Origin: Trebouxia sp. TZW2008
Lineage: Eukaryota; Chlorophyta; Trebouxiophyceae; Trebouxiales; Trebouxiaceae
NCBI GenBank assembly: GCA_002118135.1
Contig: BDIU01000241.1
Location: forward strand, 211 to 64,210
Direction: 5' to 3'
Length of the DNA: 64,000 nucleotides
In this document: positions 36,201 to 46,293 of the stretch, piece after piece
Layout of the letters: each line of letters starts with the position of its first letter
Position numbering within the stretch: position 1 is the first letter of the stretch
The notes under the pieces: generated by a model
Told to the model about the DNA's origin: nothing
What the model saw: only the letters and a program-made list of their open reading frames with translations
The model's database searches: none
Translations under genes and position numbers: made by a program

Positions 36201-37982
36201 AAGCTGAATGAGGTTGCCTGCCTGCTTACTGTCAACCTCCCGTGAGCTTGCTGTGCTGGTGGGCACCAAGCTAAGCTCACGTGCTTGCAGCTGCTGCATA
36301 AGGTCTCGAATGGCACTCTGTGCTGCAGCGAGATGCTCAACCCATGCAACCTCTGTTGGCTTTTCCTGACAATTCTGCTCCAGCAATGCAGAAGTGATCT
36401 GTAGCCCAACCAACGGCAGCATCTTGTTTTCTGAATGTCTGCAGCATTGTAGAGCGACAATAGCATTGCCATTACTGTTGGGTTGACAGCATCCAGCAAA
36501 ACAGTATGAAGCATTGCTTACCTTTGCTGGACATTTCTGACAAGCTTTAGAATGGCTTGCACATCGTCCGAATGGCAAACTCTTGCTCCAAGATAAGCCT
36601 GAGTGATGTTCAGAAGGAATACTGCCCTAAGCACAGGGTCTGCAGGGCAATTATCGCTACATTTGTGCTATGTTTTCACAAGTACATGAGCTTGAAGGCC
36701 CTGCTATGTGCTGTGCATCTATATGCAGCAAGCTGAATGACAATCAGTGTTACTTGGTGTCAGGTGACTATGCCACACCTGATTCTTGCATGCTGGCGAT
36801 AGCCTGAGCCATCAGTTCCACCTTATCTGATTGAGATAGCTGCTGCAGAAGCTTCTCGGCTACCTTGCAACACCATGTCAAGTCTTAGCTCTATCACGCA
36901 TGTGAACTGGTTTTGCATGGCCCAGACTGATTGCAGTGTTACACACCTGTGGCAGCCTTGCTTGACTGGAGGACTCGCTACACATTCGGATGGCGCATAC
37001 ACAAATCATTATGGTGTCTTCTGCAGCACATTGCTGCTCAAAAGCTTGATTTGCAGCCTGCATGGCGCCGCTATCAGCTGCGCTTGGATTTAAACATGTT
37101 TCAGTTCGCATGAGCGCTAAGCAGTACAATAGAGCGCTGCACAGCCATGCTGTACTTGTACCTTGAACAGCGATCGGAATAGAGACTCAGTGTGCTTCTG
37201 CCTATCTGCTGGTGCTAGAGTACTGCACTGACAGTCAAGCGTCTGGAGGTCATGAGTGCACTGTCGATGACTTTTGCTCTGTGTGTGACTCACCACAGCC
37301 AGGCCGCGAAGGCATCAAAATCGTTGATTACGCTCATGACCACGGGCAAATCTGCCTTGATTGTTCCCTGCTCCACTATGCTGATAAAAAGGTTCAGAAC
37401 TGTGCCGACAACCAGGCTGCTGATTTCTGCATTGTGGGACTCAGGCGCTGGCAAAGACCAAGTTTCTTGCTTCAGCTTGTCTGTCATAAAGCCATCATGG
37501 TGTGGCTGCCAACATTGGCATGTCAGTGCTTGATACAGCAGCCAAGCTTGCTGCACAGCCTGTTTAAGAAGCCGCAATGACACAAGCTTCCTGAGCAGCA
37601 TGTATCGCTGTATTTCAACCTCATGTGGGCGCCCTTTCAGGCAGCCTCGCAGCACTGAGAGTCCATTTAGCCCCAAGGCTGCCAGCTGAACATACGCTAA
37701 CTGCAGGTCTGAGGCCTGTCCATTCGTGACCTTCAGCATTGCGAGTCGCAGCAAGTGTACTATGAAGGACGAGTAGGACCTGGCCAGTCGCTGACCAGTT
37801 GCAATCAGACTGCCTTTCTGAGAGCGAGCTGCACTCAGTACAGGCTCGAGATACTGTCGCACATCCGCGCAAGCTTTGGCGGCTGCAGCGCTATCTCGAA
37901 GCGACGTGATACTGTCCAGCAGAGCTTGAGAGGCTGCCGCACTGGCTGGCAAGCGAGCCTGTCGAGCCATGACCACGATCAC
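21249..37982 (-). CDS. ESP1: Separase (C50 cysteine endopeptidase), about 16.7-kb gene with many exons
   Basis: Separase cleaves the kleisin subunit of cohesin at anaphase. The family signature runs in order on the minus strand. Exon 25795-25976 has WWKTRLALDARMAALLQRLD with DDWLGPWK; 23861-24181 has LLVLDGELQSMPWESLPSL; 23348-23473 has VYMVNPAGDLTATQATFE; 22758-22867 has MFLYFGHGSGDQYLS (catalytic His); 22058-22176 has ALLMGCSSGSL (catalytic Cys); 21249-21532 has ANLWDVTDRDIDRF and LIGAAPVCYGIPV, then the stop. The last four junctions are in phase. The N-terminal helical region starts at 37982 or the ATG 12 bases on (MARQARLPAS), exon to 37294. Other likely exons fall near 36122-36441, 34297-34599, 33079-33429, 32417-32863, 30545-31000, 29295-29576, 28640-29230, 27957-28241, 26981-27097 and 25221-25496. 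The N-terminal exon set is incomplete. Securin and spindle partners are not visible. Confidence 0.93.
21808..22090 (-). repeat. Five-copy tandem array of the separase 5' splice site, period about 63 bp
   Basis: On the plus strand, copies begin with (C/G)CTGCC at 21808, 21867, 21931, 21994 and 22057. On the minus strand each is an exon end plus donor. The first, at 22057, ends YLMAG with GTACGA; the second reads YLLAG with GTATAA; the third resembles it with GTATGA; the last two have lost the GT. The second donor lies 63 nt downstream of the first, so its use would add 21 residues without a frame change. Use of the third would hit an in-frame TGA first. Confidence 0.8.
22058..22176 (-). other. 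ESP1: Separase exon with the catalytic cysteine
   Basis: The exon starts after TTCAG and ends at GCAG with a GTACGA donor. It encodes ALLMGCSSGSLRKAGEYE. The Cys codon at 22128-22130 matches the nucleophile of clan CD proteases (caspase and separase fold). It joins in phase to the exon ending YLS on one side and to CPVAVANLWD on the other. Confidence 0.93.
22573..22750. mobile_element. Pogo/Tc1-like MITE in a separase intron, copy 1
   Basis: The ends TACAGTAATCTCTTGAT and the reverse complement of the right end, TACAGTGATCTCTTCAT, are inverted repeats flanked by TA, typical of the Tc1/mariner/pogo group. The interior (CAAATTGTCTTTTACTCAGA; CAATGCTTGGTTCCCA) matches a second copy near 35867-36090. 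The element begins seven bases inside the intron, just after the donor GTACTGA of the exon carrying the catalytic His. Confidence 0.7.
22758..22867 (-). other. ESP1: Separase exon with the catalytic histidine
   Basis: After a GGCAG acceptor this exon encodes KALQARDMFLYFGHGSGD and QYLS, ending at a GTACTGA donor. The His codon is 22787-22789. The upstream join SWQ to GTAGEAMAAG is phase 0. The GHGSG motif is the invariant His site of separases. Confidence 0.93.
22912..22951. repeat. Short tandem repeat of GATTACTGGGGTGC
   Basis: Three copies of a 14 to 15-bp unit (GATTACTGGGGTGC, GATTACTGGGGTGC, AATTACTGGGGTGC) in the separase intron between the exons at 22867 and 23348. Confidence 0.8.
24052..24365 (-). 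repeat. Tandem duplication of a separase exon edge
   Basis: The start of exon 23861-24181 (acceptor TGCAG, then FAAMHSAATAAPARRQQP and DHAPEPALVSQL) has a second copy upstream, ending at 24350 with the same acceptor context, encoding FAAMHSAATAAPTRRQQP and DHAPEPALVSHL. Spacing is about 169 bp and about 40 residues correspond. The upstream copy stays open but has no obvious strong donor. Confidence 0.8.
26735..26830 (-). repeat. Dispersed repeat family, copy 2 (inverted)
   Basis: Reverse complement of the repeat at 13470-13570, sharing CATATGCTAGACAGGCTCAG, CAGGCCCAGCTAGGTA, GTACTGGAGCAAT and ACTGTCTCCAACCA. It lies in a separase intron below exon 26981-27097. A third degenerate copy is at 39738-39785. 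Confidence 0.65.
28126..28320 (-). repeat. Duplicated exon segment in separase
   Basis: The segment near 28126-28200 (plus-strand ATCTTGTGCCACCCTCCTGT) encodes YRRVAQDLSRC within a separase exon. A diverged copy at 28249-28320 (ATCTTGTGCCACCCTCCCGT) encodes a similar but broken peptide upstream of it. Spacing is about 120 bp. Confidence 0.65.
35867..36090. mobile_element. Pogo/Tc1-like MITE in a separase intron, copy 2 (inverted)
   Basis: The left end is TACAGTTCTCTTTGTGAGGA. The interior, read on the minus strand, contains CAAATTGTCCTTACTC and AATTGCATTGTCCTCTCA, matching the copy at 22573-22750 in order. The right end near 36090 is less clear (AAGAGAAGTA). Confidence 0.55.
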
Positions 37983-38812
37983 TGGTTGCCGCGCAATGTG
38001 CGCAGCATTGCGCTATGTGTCAAACACACACGATATACACCACACACGAGGGGTAGCTTCGGACAGGGCGTCGCGTGCGTGACGCCTTGACGACTGCGAT
38101 CTCAAGCTAGCGATGCATTTGATTTGAACGAGAGGTAGAGCCTCACACGCGAGCACAGACACACGGGACGACGTGCGGGACGCCCTCTCTGTTTCGCCTC
38201 AATGACTAAGAATTGGCTAAAACAGGTCAACGCCTCTCACTGCATCCTGCATCACACTGGCATCATCAAGGCAGCGCAATCGCGGTCGAAAGCACCTCGC
38301 GACACCCGTACGTTCGTCGCAAGGCATTTCAGGTCGTCAGTGTGTTCAACTTTTGGAACAGCCTTGCTGACGGTCTAAGTCCTGCGCTGACTTGAACGGG
38401 CTTTGCACTACACAGCGCTTCTGCAGCGGCTCGGCTGGCGTCACGCCCCTTGTACTTCCGCGCGCAACTTGCACAGCTCGTTTGCAAGCTTCCAAGACAG
38501 GTGCGTCACGAAATGGCTGAGATGAGCTAGTCAGGGTACACGCTGCTGCAGTGGTGGATGATCTGTCTTTGCGCAAACTGTTTGCGGGGGTCGTCGCTGT
38601 GACTTCGCAGTCTGTCCTCGCTTTTGTACCAGTGCAATCTGTGAGGGCCACGAGGTGTCGCATGCGATTTTGAGGTGTCCGACCGCGGACTGATGGTGTC
38701 TGCAGGCAGGCCCCTTGCATCTGCAGCACAGCCCGTGCGAGGCGTTGGCCCTTGTGAACTGACTTGAATCAGCTAAGAAAGCGAGTCGCAGCACATTTCG
38801 GGCGCTTTGCTC
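37983..38812. promoter_or_regulatory. Divergent intergenic region between separase and the 38.8-kb gene
   Basis: Separase starts on the minus strand at about 37982 and the next gene on the plus strand at 38813, so this 830-base interval must serve both unless the small minus-strand frame at 38346-38729 is a real gene. Composition differs from flanking introns: more CG dinucleotides (CGTCGC, ACGACGTGCGGGACG) and fewer TGCA words, as expected for an algal promoter. No defined box was identified. Confidence 0.45.
38346..38729 (-). CDS. Hypothetical short ORF, 127 codons
   Basis: An ATG-initiated frame in the CG-richer divergent region. The product is basic and rich in Arg, Thr and Ser (RGRTPQNRMRHLVALTD; PFRDAPVLEACKRAVQVARG; VQSPFKSAQDLDRQ). 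I recognise no family. Codon-level features are weak; it could equally be 5' sequence of the plus-strand gene or an upstream separase exon, though it ends in a stop. Confidence 0.3.
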   Translation of the reverse strand: MLQMQGACLQTPSVRGRTPQNRMRHLVALTDCTGTKARTDCEVTATTPANSLRKDRSSTTAAACTLTSSSQPFRDAPVLEACKRAVQVARGSTRGVTPAEPLQKRCVVQSPFKSAQDLDRQQGCSKS

Positions 38813-41530
38813 ATGGGGAACCCTATCTTTGAGCCAGACTCAGACCAGGAAGAGCACTCTGGGAGGGATTACTGCAGACATGAGCGGGCATCAAGAAGGC
38901 GCCTAGATCTTGCGAGGAATCCCTTCAGAGTGCCACCAAATGTCACTGACAGGCGACGGGCTCAGGTCACGCGGACATCATATAGAGGGGACACCTTTAC
39001 TGTCAGAGGTGACCACATTGCTCTGCTGACACTTTCCTCTTCAAATGCTCACCATTACCATGCTACACTCGCCAGCAGACTTGCTGTCTGTCAGCATAAG
39101 TACAGTCTGCTATGTTGATGTTGTTTCAACATCAGCTAATGCCTTCACATTTCATTGAATGACGTGCTACTGGCTCTGGACTAGCCAGCAAGCATTCCAC
39201 TAGCGCATATGCCTTACGCATCTCAGAAATGAGAGACCTTTATGTTGCATCAAGCGTGAAAGGCATGCAGACAGGTACGCAGCATATTTGCATGCAAAAT
39301 CATTCGCAAAAAGCATATTGCATCATTGGTGGCAAATTGTACCTGCAAAATGCAATGCATTTGCTCAAAAACGGTACATTCAGCAGCAATGACTTGACGG
39401 TTCAGGGATGAGCCCTAATGCCTTTTGGGGCACTGAAGTGGAGATGCCAGAGCTTATCTCAGATGAGAGCGAAGAAGAAGAGGCTCAGGTAGCCAGGGCG
39501 CCCCGCCCACCCCGCCCTGATGCTGAGGCCCTGCTTACCCTAGGGGTGAGCCCTTTGATGCCTTCTTACTTTCAGCATGTACTGATGATATGTGGTGACT
39601 AGTGATGACTACTCATAGGCTACCACTTCTGCATGCGCAAGCTGTCATTGCCGAGGCAAACCACAACTTGCATAGATTAGAAACAGCTTGACCATTGGTC
39701 TGAACAAGTGGCTCGCACTTGATATGCTCCTGAGTGTAGCTAGCTGGGTCCCCAGAGCCTGTCTAGCATGCGATTTCAGCGAGTGAAATGATTGAAAGCA
39801 GCTGATGCCTGCCTGCCTGCAGAGGTTACAGCGGTTAACAGCTGAAGCTGGCGAGTGGGCACAAAGACTGCAGGGCTAGTACATGTCCAAAGTCAAAACA
39901 GGCAGCTCTACTTGCCTGAAAGATATGATCATCGCAGGAAGACTGCTGATGCATACATGCAGGGGCTGCAGCAGTTGACAGCTGAAGCTGGCAAGTGCGC
40001 AAGAGACTTTAGGCCTCACACAAATCCAAAGTCAGAGCAGGCAGCTCTACCTGCCTGCAAGCTATGATCATTGCACATAAAAGTGCTGATGCATGCATGC
40101 GGAGACTGCAGCGCTTGACAGCTGAAGCTGGCGAGTGGGCAAGAGCCTGAACTCATGCTGCTCTCTTGAGTGGCATCGCCTTCTCTATTCTCAGCAATGA
40201 AATCATATTTGCTGCAAACATCGCGCCTATGCCTGCCTGCAGGACTTGGGCGACACACACACCTAACATCTGTGCCAGAATGTGCAAAATGATGTAGTTT
40301 TCAGTGATGTATGATTACATGATGCGTGCAGAGGTTGCAGCGGTTAACAGCTGAAGCTGGTGAGTGGGCAAGAGACTATAGGGCCAGGCAAAGGGCTGCT
40401 GCCGCCAACCAGGCCCCTGCTTCCCAACAGCCCCAGAGCAATGCCATGCGAACGGTGGCTGAGACGCAGTCAGACGCCCCTGTTGCCGCTTTGGCTGCTT
40501 ACAACCAGTCAGGTACAATGCTGCCCGCAACTTTGCTGACACTTCTGTTGGAGGCTCTTGCAAACAGTTCTTGCTAACCGTCCTTGCTGACACTGACTGC
40601 TGACAGCTCTTGTTTCATACCACAAGTGACATATGGTGGGCAGACAGGAGACTGCAAAAATCTTGAGTGCTGTCAGTGCACAACACAAGCAGCATGTCAC
40701 GGCCAACTACAGCAGTTTCCCCATGCAGCTGGATGCTCTCTAGTACTTGAGTGCTGTTGACATCAATCCCCAACATTGTTTACATGCGTATAAACTAGGA
40801 GACCTTGTCTCAATTTGCTGTTATAATCAGTTGAGACTGCACACAAGCTATAGCTAGCTGGTGCCTTGACGCTGTCTGTAATGCATGCTGCTCAGGCATG
40901 TCTTTACAAAGATTCATTCAATCAATCAACCAGTCAATTAATCAATCAACCAACCAACCAGACAGAATTGACAGTTTGCTGACATTCTGATGTGTGGTAC
41001 AGAGTCGTGGCTGATGCTGCGTCAGGAGCTGGTGCGCACAGTAGCTTCAAGGCAGATGCAGCTGGTGGGCTTGCCTCATAATGTCAACAGAGTGCGTAGA
41101 GTGGCACGCGAGGTATGCTGACTGCACTTGCGTGTGCCCAACATCCATCAACGACTGGCACGCAGACCAGTTGGATGGTGTAGTCACAATCGTCCAGCAC
41201 AGCACATGACTACATACACATTTCTGGTGACCCCCACAGTGCACGTAGCTTTGCACTGATCAGGGCTGACGCCCCTGCGGTCATGCTTTGCTGATTGCTG
41301 CTTTCAGAGCAGCAGGCTTTGACTATTTGACCACAGCAACTTCATCAAGAATGCTTGACACGAATGCTGTGCATGCCATTACTTGGGTAAAAGGCTCATT
41401 GTGTGTGCAGGTTCTTCAGGAGTTGGATGAGAGGGTGCAGAGAATGAATGAGGAGCACCGCAGGGATGCGAGAAGAAGAGCAGAAGAGCTTGTACAACCA
41501 CTGCTAGCGCCAGATTTTTTTGCTCAGTAG
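38813..41530 (+). CDS. Unknown 248-residue acidic/Arg-rich protein, five exons, complete
   Basis: Exons 38813-39008, 39406-39545, 40332-40512, 41003-41112 and 41411-41530 join in perfect phase from ATG to TAG, 747 nt. The N terminus is MGNPIFEPDSDQEEHSGRD, followed by an Arg-rich stretch; residues about 80-92 are acidic (ELISDESEEEEAQ). The middle is helical and Ala/Gln-rich (LQRLTAEAGEWARDYRARQR). The C-terminal third looks like a coiled coil (LQELDERVQRMNEEHRRDAR) ending LLAPDFFAQ. No family is recognised. It lies head to head with separase. Three decayed copies of the third exon precede it in the second intron. Confidence 0.75.
39738..39785 (-). repeat. Dispersed repeat family, copy 3 (degenerate)
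   Basis: On the minus strand this reads GCATGCTAGACAGGCTCTGG and CCCAGCTAGCTAC, matching the core of the copies at 13470 and 26735. It lies directly before the first decoy exon. Confidence 0.45.
39823..40152 (+). repeat. Three decoy copies of exon 3, period 140 bp
   Basis: Copies start at 39823, 39963 and 40103 (exactly 140 bp apart); the used exon starts at 40332. All encode a form of L(Q)(R/Q)LTAEAG(E/K)(W/C)A. Copy 1 keeps the TGCAG acceptor but reaches a stop after LQG. Copy 2 keeps an acceptor, changes W to C, and later stops. Copy 3 has lost the AG acceptor (GCATGCGG) and stops after WARA. Only the fourth keeps acceptor, frame and donor. Confidence 0.85.
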
Positions 41531-42437
41531 CAGAAGCAGTCATGGCACTAGAATCAAAGGGCCACACCAGAGGCCCGTATGCCCCAATGCAGGCTTGTAA
41601 TAGTGCTGCACAGCAGCAGTCATTTGCCTTGCAGCTCCTGAGTGGTGCTGTTCAAGCTGTCATCCACTCATCTGTCCTTTACAGGCTTGGCAGATTCAGC
41701 TTGCATACTTCAACATGTTCAGTTTGGAAGTCCAATCCAAGCAGGCACATCACGGCAGCAATGACTATGCAAAAGCATTTGTGCATGTGACTGTACTAAG
41801 CATGCAATATCACTCATGCAAGTGCGGGGCTATATGCTGTACAATGTCATGTTTATATAGTTCGCAGGTGTCCCTGGGACACTTTGAGATTGTTTTTGCA
41901 GTCAAGCAGCAATATGCCATGATGCTGGCATGTACATTGGATGAGCAATGCTGTAGCAAAATCTGAGCACTCAGAAATGATGCAAAGTTGCCAGACAGTG
42001 TTTGCTTTGGCGCAGACTGCCTGCGCCCATGTTTGCCATACAGATCACTCTGCTACTGTTCAGGTTACATATCAAACAGCTTTGCTTCAGCTACGAGGCC
42101 AAAATTGCTCGAGTTTTGATTTGAAAACTTGACAACCCAAGTCAACAAGCAAGGCTCTACTAACTACAGGAATGGTACGACGTCAAGTCACTGAGTGTTG
42201 AAGTAGAAAGCAGAAATAAAAATTGTCATGCTTGAATCAGTGCTCGAGGAAGACGCAAGTGCATACAAAAAGCTATCTGAAAGTGGCAGCAACAACCTGA
42301 AATGTGAAAAACGAGAGTTCCCGTTGAATAGAGCTGAGGAAAAGCCATTTAGGCCACAATACAGACTGAAGTGGTGACATAAAATGAGCGCATCCTGCTA
42401 GCACATGCGTCAAAGCGCATCATGCTAAGGCAAATTT
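41531..42437. other. Spacer between convergent genes
   Basis: About 900 bases between the stop of the 38.8-kb gene and the stop of the MATE gene on the minus strand. Short open frames here lack supporting features. It must hold both 3' ends. Confidence 0.5.
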
Positions 42438-44863
42438 TTAGGAGTCAGATCTGCGCAAGTCACCAATAGGAGATTCAGGGGAGATGAAACGCCTGAAGCC
42501 TCCCAGAAATCTAACAATAATCAGGACCTTGGTGGCCGTCCAGACAGCAGCAAACCCTAGGTTCAGCCGCCAAACCACAATCAGACTGGACAAGCATGCT
42601 GCAGCACTCATGAGCGTGTTCCTAGCTATGAAATCTGTCTGCTGACAACCCAAAAGGCCGCCTTCAAGCGTCCTTTCAACAGCATCAATAGGCAGCATGA
42701 GAACCACCAGAGGCATGACGCCTCGCACTTTCTCTACAACTTGTTGATCCTTGCTGAAGAGCAACGGCAAGGCATCCCTGGGCAGTGCCAAGCACAGAGC
42801 AATGATTGTGCCAGCCACAAACGCAATCTGCACAAGCCGTTGCAAAACCTCTCTTGCTGCTTTGGGATCATCGTTGCCTAAGTGAGTTGCAATCAGAGAC
42901 TGCGCAGTGACATTGATCGCTCCGAAGCCTTGTAGGGACAAGACCCACATCTGACGGATGATCTCATGCGCAGCCATGGTCACAGTTCCCATTTCCGCAG
43001 CCATTCTAGCCCCCAGAAAGCTCACGAACCACAGAAAACCGTTGCGTATTTGCAGCGCAACGCCAGTACGCAGCATAGGTTTCAGCCTAGCCCATGTGGG
43101 CGGCTGAAGTAGGTGTGATGGCGTGAGTAACTTCTTCTGAATGATTCTGTAATACAGGACTACAGCATTGACAAACATGCCTATAGAAGTTGCGGCACCC
43201 GCCCCTGTGACACCCCACCCTAGCCCAAAAACGAACAAGATGTCCAAGGAGAAGTTGGTGAGGACTGATGCCAGAGAGGCCACTGCTGGCGTCAGGGTAT
43301 CCTGCAATGAGAAGGTTTGCTGAGGTCAGCGAACAGTGTTGAGCACAGTGTGAGTGCTACAGGTGATGTTGAATCCTACAGACAACAGTTAATTGCAAAT
43401 GCTTCACACCTCAGGCAGATCTGTCGTTGCTCGATTGCGTGAGACAGCGCTTCTTTGCCATTGCTTCACAGCTCAATCGCGCTAACTGGTGCTGCAGATC
43501 TTGTATAAGGCGATCAAGGAAACTGCTGTCTGTCACTGTTGCCACCATGAGAGATGAGGCTGCAGTGACATTACTTGGCAACTGTACCACATTTCGTGGG
43601 TACTGGGTGAATGCTGCATGCTGGCGTACAAGTCTGAGGGCCAGTATGCATCAGGTCTAGAGCATGCAGTCAGTGCAGCTATTAGGTGCTGAAACGCAGA
43701 ATACGTCTGAGTGCACAATCGCTTTGCTGAGTGTGCTTGCACGGCCCCGATATGCAGAACAATGCAAAGCGCAATGCTGTTGCAAGAGGTGCTATAGGAG
43801 AGGCAATCTTGGCTACACAGCAGCCATCTGGTGAGCAAAAGCCAATCATTGAATTGTCGCATACACATCATCAGCTGCCACACTGCATGTAAAGTGAATA
43901 CAAAGCAGCCGCAGCAAAAGTGAGAATATGACGGTGCTGACCCTTTGGACTAGCACAAACAGTCTAGATGTTGACTGCTGGTCAAGACCATCAAGCCTCC
44001 ATCTGAGGAGATTTGGACTGGATCACACAAGCTGCAAATCATGCTTGTCCCACAGCATTGCTAGGTAAACCAACATCAAGCCTATGTAGCCATACCTGCA
44101 TGCCTCGAAAGCTGCCAGACCCTACCAAGACCAACAGATAGCCAATGGACCCTAGCGCCCTAGCCCATACATACCCCTTGGCCTTAGTCACCACCCCAGC
44201 CTCCAATCCCATAGAGCCCAAGATTATGGGACCAACAGCAATGATGAAGGCCGTGACTAACACCCCTGCCACGACTGCAATCCAGACTCCTGTTGAGATG
44301 ACTCTGCTGACCTCAGCTGAGTCACCCTGAGTCGAAGCTTCTGCCACAGCAGGCACTGTGACATATGACAGGAAGCTGACTAGTAGCCCTGCTAGACTGA
44401 AGATGCTAATGCTGGCGCCTGTGGCTGCCAAGGAATCTGCCCCCAGCCTGCCAATGATTGCACAGTCTATGACTGACATGACAGGGTCTAGAAGAAGGGA
44501 AAAGAGTGCTGGAATTGCGAGCTGTGTGATCTCTGAATCGTGCTTGGTCCTGTGCAGAACAGGGATCAGAGGGCTGAGCTGATGCCTGGCTGGAGCTGGC
44601 GACGGGTCATGTGCATGGTGAATTGCATTGTTGGATGCATGAGATGCGCATGCTATTCTACACTGCCTGCTGCTTAGCAGTCTGCACTGTGGCCTACAGT
44701 GGCTGAGCTGTGACGATGGTGATGATCGTTGAGCGGCTGGTGAATACAATGTTCTGCTGCTACGCTGGGGGCTGTTGAGTGCTGGTCGAAGTTTGTTTCT
44801 GTGAGTGGTCCTGTTCTGTTGACATGGTAAGCTGTGTATGACTTTGTCGACGCCCAATATCAT
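42438..44863 (-). CDS. MATE-family (DinF-like) transporter, probably plastid-targeted
   Basis: MATE proteins are 12-helix Na+ or H+ antiporters exporting organic compounds. Exon 1 (44096-44863) carries about 115 residues rich in Ser, Arg and His (SPAAQRSSPSSQLSHC), like a chloroplast transit peptide. The first half of the transporter follows: ITQLAIPALFSLLLDPVMSV, IDCAIIGRLG, then SGSFRGMQ at the donor. Exon 2 (42438-43301) continues DTLTPAVASLASVLTNFSLD, LFVFGLGWGVTGAGAAT, the second repeat, and ends after FLGGFRRFISPESP. The join is phase 0 and the total about 543 residues, normal for the family. The frame stays open to an ATG at 45115; I prefer 44863 because residues upstream look non-coding. 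The substrate cannot be predicted. Confidence 0.9.
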
Positions 44864-46064
44864 CAAACCGCTATGGTGCAAGCCGTGGCGCAGCACTCCA
44901 GCGGCTGATCTCTGCAGAAAGTCGAGATCGCTCACTTTCTGGGGAAAGGCGCGGGCGCAAAAGCAGATGGCCTGTGTACACTTGGCAATCCAAACCTTGA
45001 GCTTGATTTTGTGTAGTCTGACGCACACAAATTCGGTGACGCAACGCTGTGTGGTTAGCTCGGCTGAAAAGCCCACTGTTTGTTGCTGTGACAAGCCGCG
45101 CGTGATTAGATGCAAGGTGCCCGACTTCGTTGCTTAAGCATGCAGGCACACGTAGCGATATTGCTTGTTTGGCGGATCGCCTTCGCGCAGCTGCAATTAA
45201 CGGCACCTGATTGCTGATTTCGTTAGCTATCACAGTCTGAGCAACGCAGTAGATCTAACGAAATTGATTCTGCTGTGCGAGGCTCCTGCATGCAATGCGT
45301 AGATAAGAGCACTTTCAGACGCACAGACAGGCACACAGTCAAAGAACCACGAACAACTGTACCAAAATTGTTACTTTGGTCAACCAGGTTGCCAAGGCAA
45401 TCAGCTTCTGATTGATCTTGTAGGTTGTCGCAATTGCCCTTCCCATCAAATTCAATTAGTTCACAGCCCCAACCTTGGAACATGAGCTGCGAGCTCGTGC
45501 ATACCAAGCTTTTGAAAGCCTACTGAGCTCACTACACCTGCGAGAAACCAGCCAAAAAATCAAATTGGCAAGTTGTAGTATAAGGAGACTGTGTTAGGTG
45601 TGAACAAGCGCATTTCCTGGGCTGTTAGCCCTTTGTTCAGCCGGAACTATCAACTACACAACACTGGCATGCTGGAAAATTGATGCAACTATGACTTAAG
45701 ACTGCTCAATATCTTGGCAGCACTGGCGCCTTGTATGCTCAATGTCATCGTACAAGCAATCTAATGACACATGACAACAGGAAGCAATGCAACCTACTCG
45801 CAAGCAAGTGGAACATCTAGGAACCGTCCAAGGTGCAAAGTTTATTGAGGACTTGGCATGTCATCAAAGCATGCAACGCGCCACACATCAATATTCATGA
45901 CGCATGCACAGCATTTGCTTTGCAAGGTAGTAGCGCCGCCTCAACAGCGCTTTTGCATGTTGCACACTAATAGCCAGCTGGGCAAGGCTTTGCAGTGATA
46001 TCATTTCATGAAAGCTGAAACTCAAATTGACATGGCATACTGCCCCAATGATTCCCAATGTCTT

Positions 46065-46293
46065 TCATTGTAAAGCATTTGACATGCATGTTGGGCCCTT
46101 TTCTCCTGGGCTGACCAGAGCTGTGACTTTTGCTGCTGTCACTTGTGGCAGCAAGGCACTTGCCAAGCCGTCAGTGTCTCCCTTGCAGCTGCTTATGTAT
46201 CGGAAGTCTTGCAGGTTGTTGATGTCCTTGATGCAGAGACTGCCAAGTTGGGACATGACATTAGGATGTGTGTAGGCTGCAGCACAGACACTG
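46065..46293 (-). CDS. Orphan terminal exon of an unrecognised gene (partial)
   Basis: After a possible acceptor (GTGCTGCAG) the minus strand encodes THPNVMSQLGSLCIKDINNL, then QDFRYISSCKGDTDG and LLPQVTAAKVTALVSPGEKG, ending with a TGA at 46065-46067. The composition is that of a folded, helical protein and unlike the surrounding DNA. I found no convincing upstream exons, so this may be the 3' remnant of a gene or a gene whose other exons are small. No family is recognised. Confidence 0.4.

Noticed and set aside
38346..38729. Securin next to separase
   Set aside because: Tempting by position, but no KEN box, clear destruction box or separase pseudosubstrate motif is visible.
45007..45115. 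Longer N terminus for the MATE transporter from the ATG at 45115
   Set aside because: The extra 84 residues look like translated untranslated sequence; starting at 44863 gives a family-sized protein with a transit-like leader. The longer start is not excluded.
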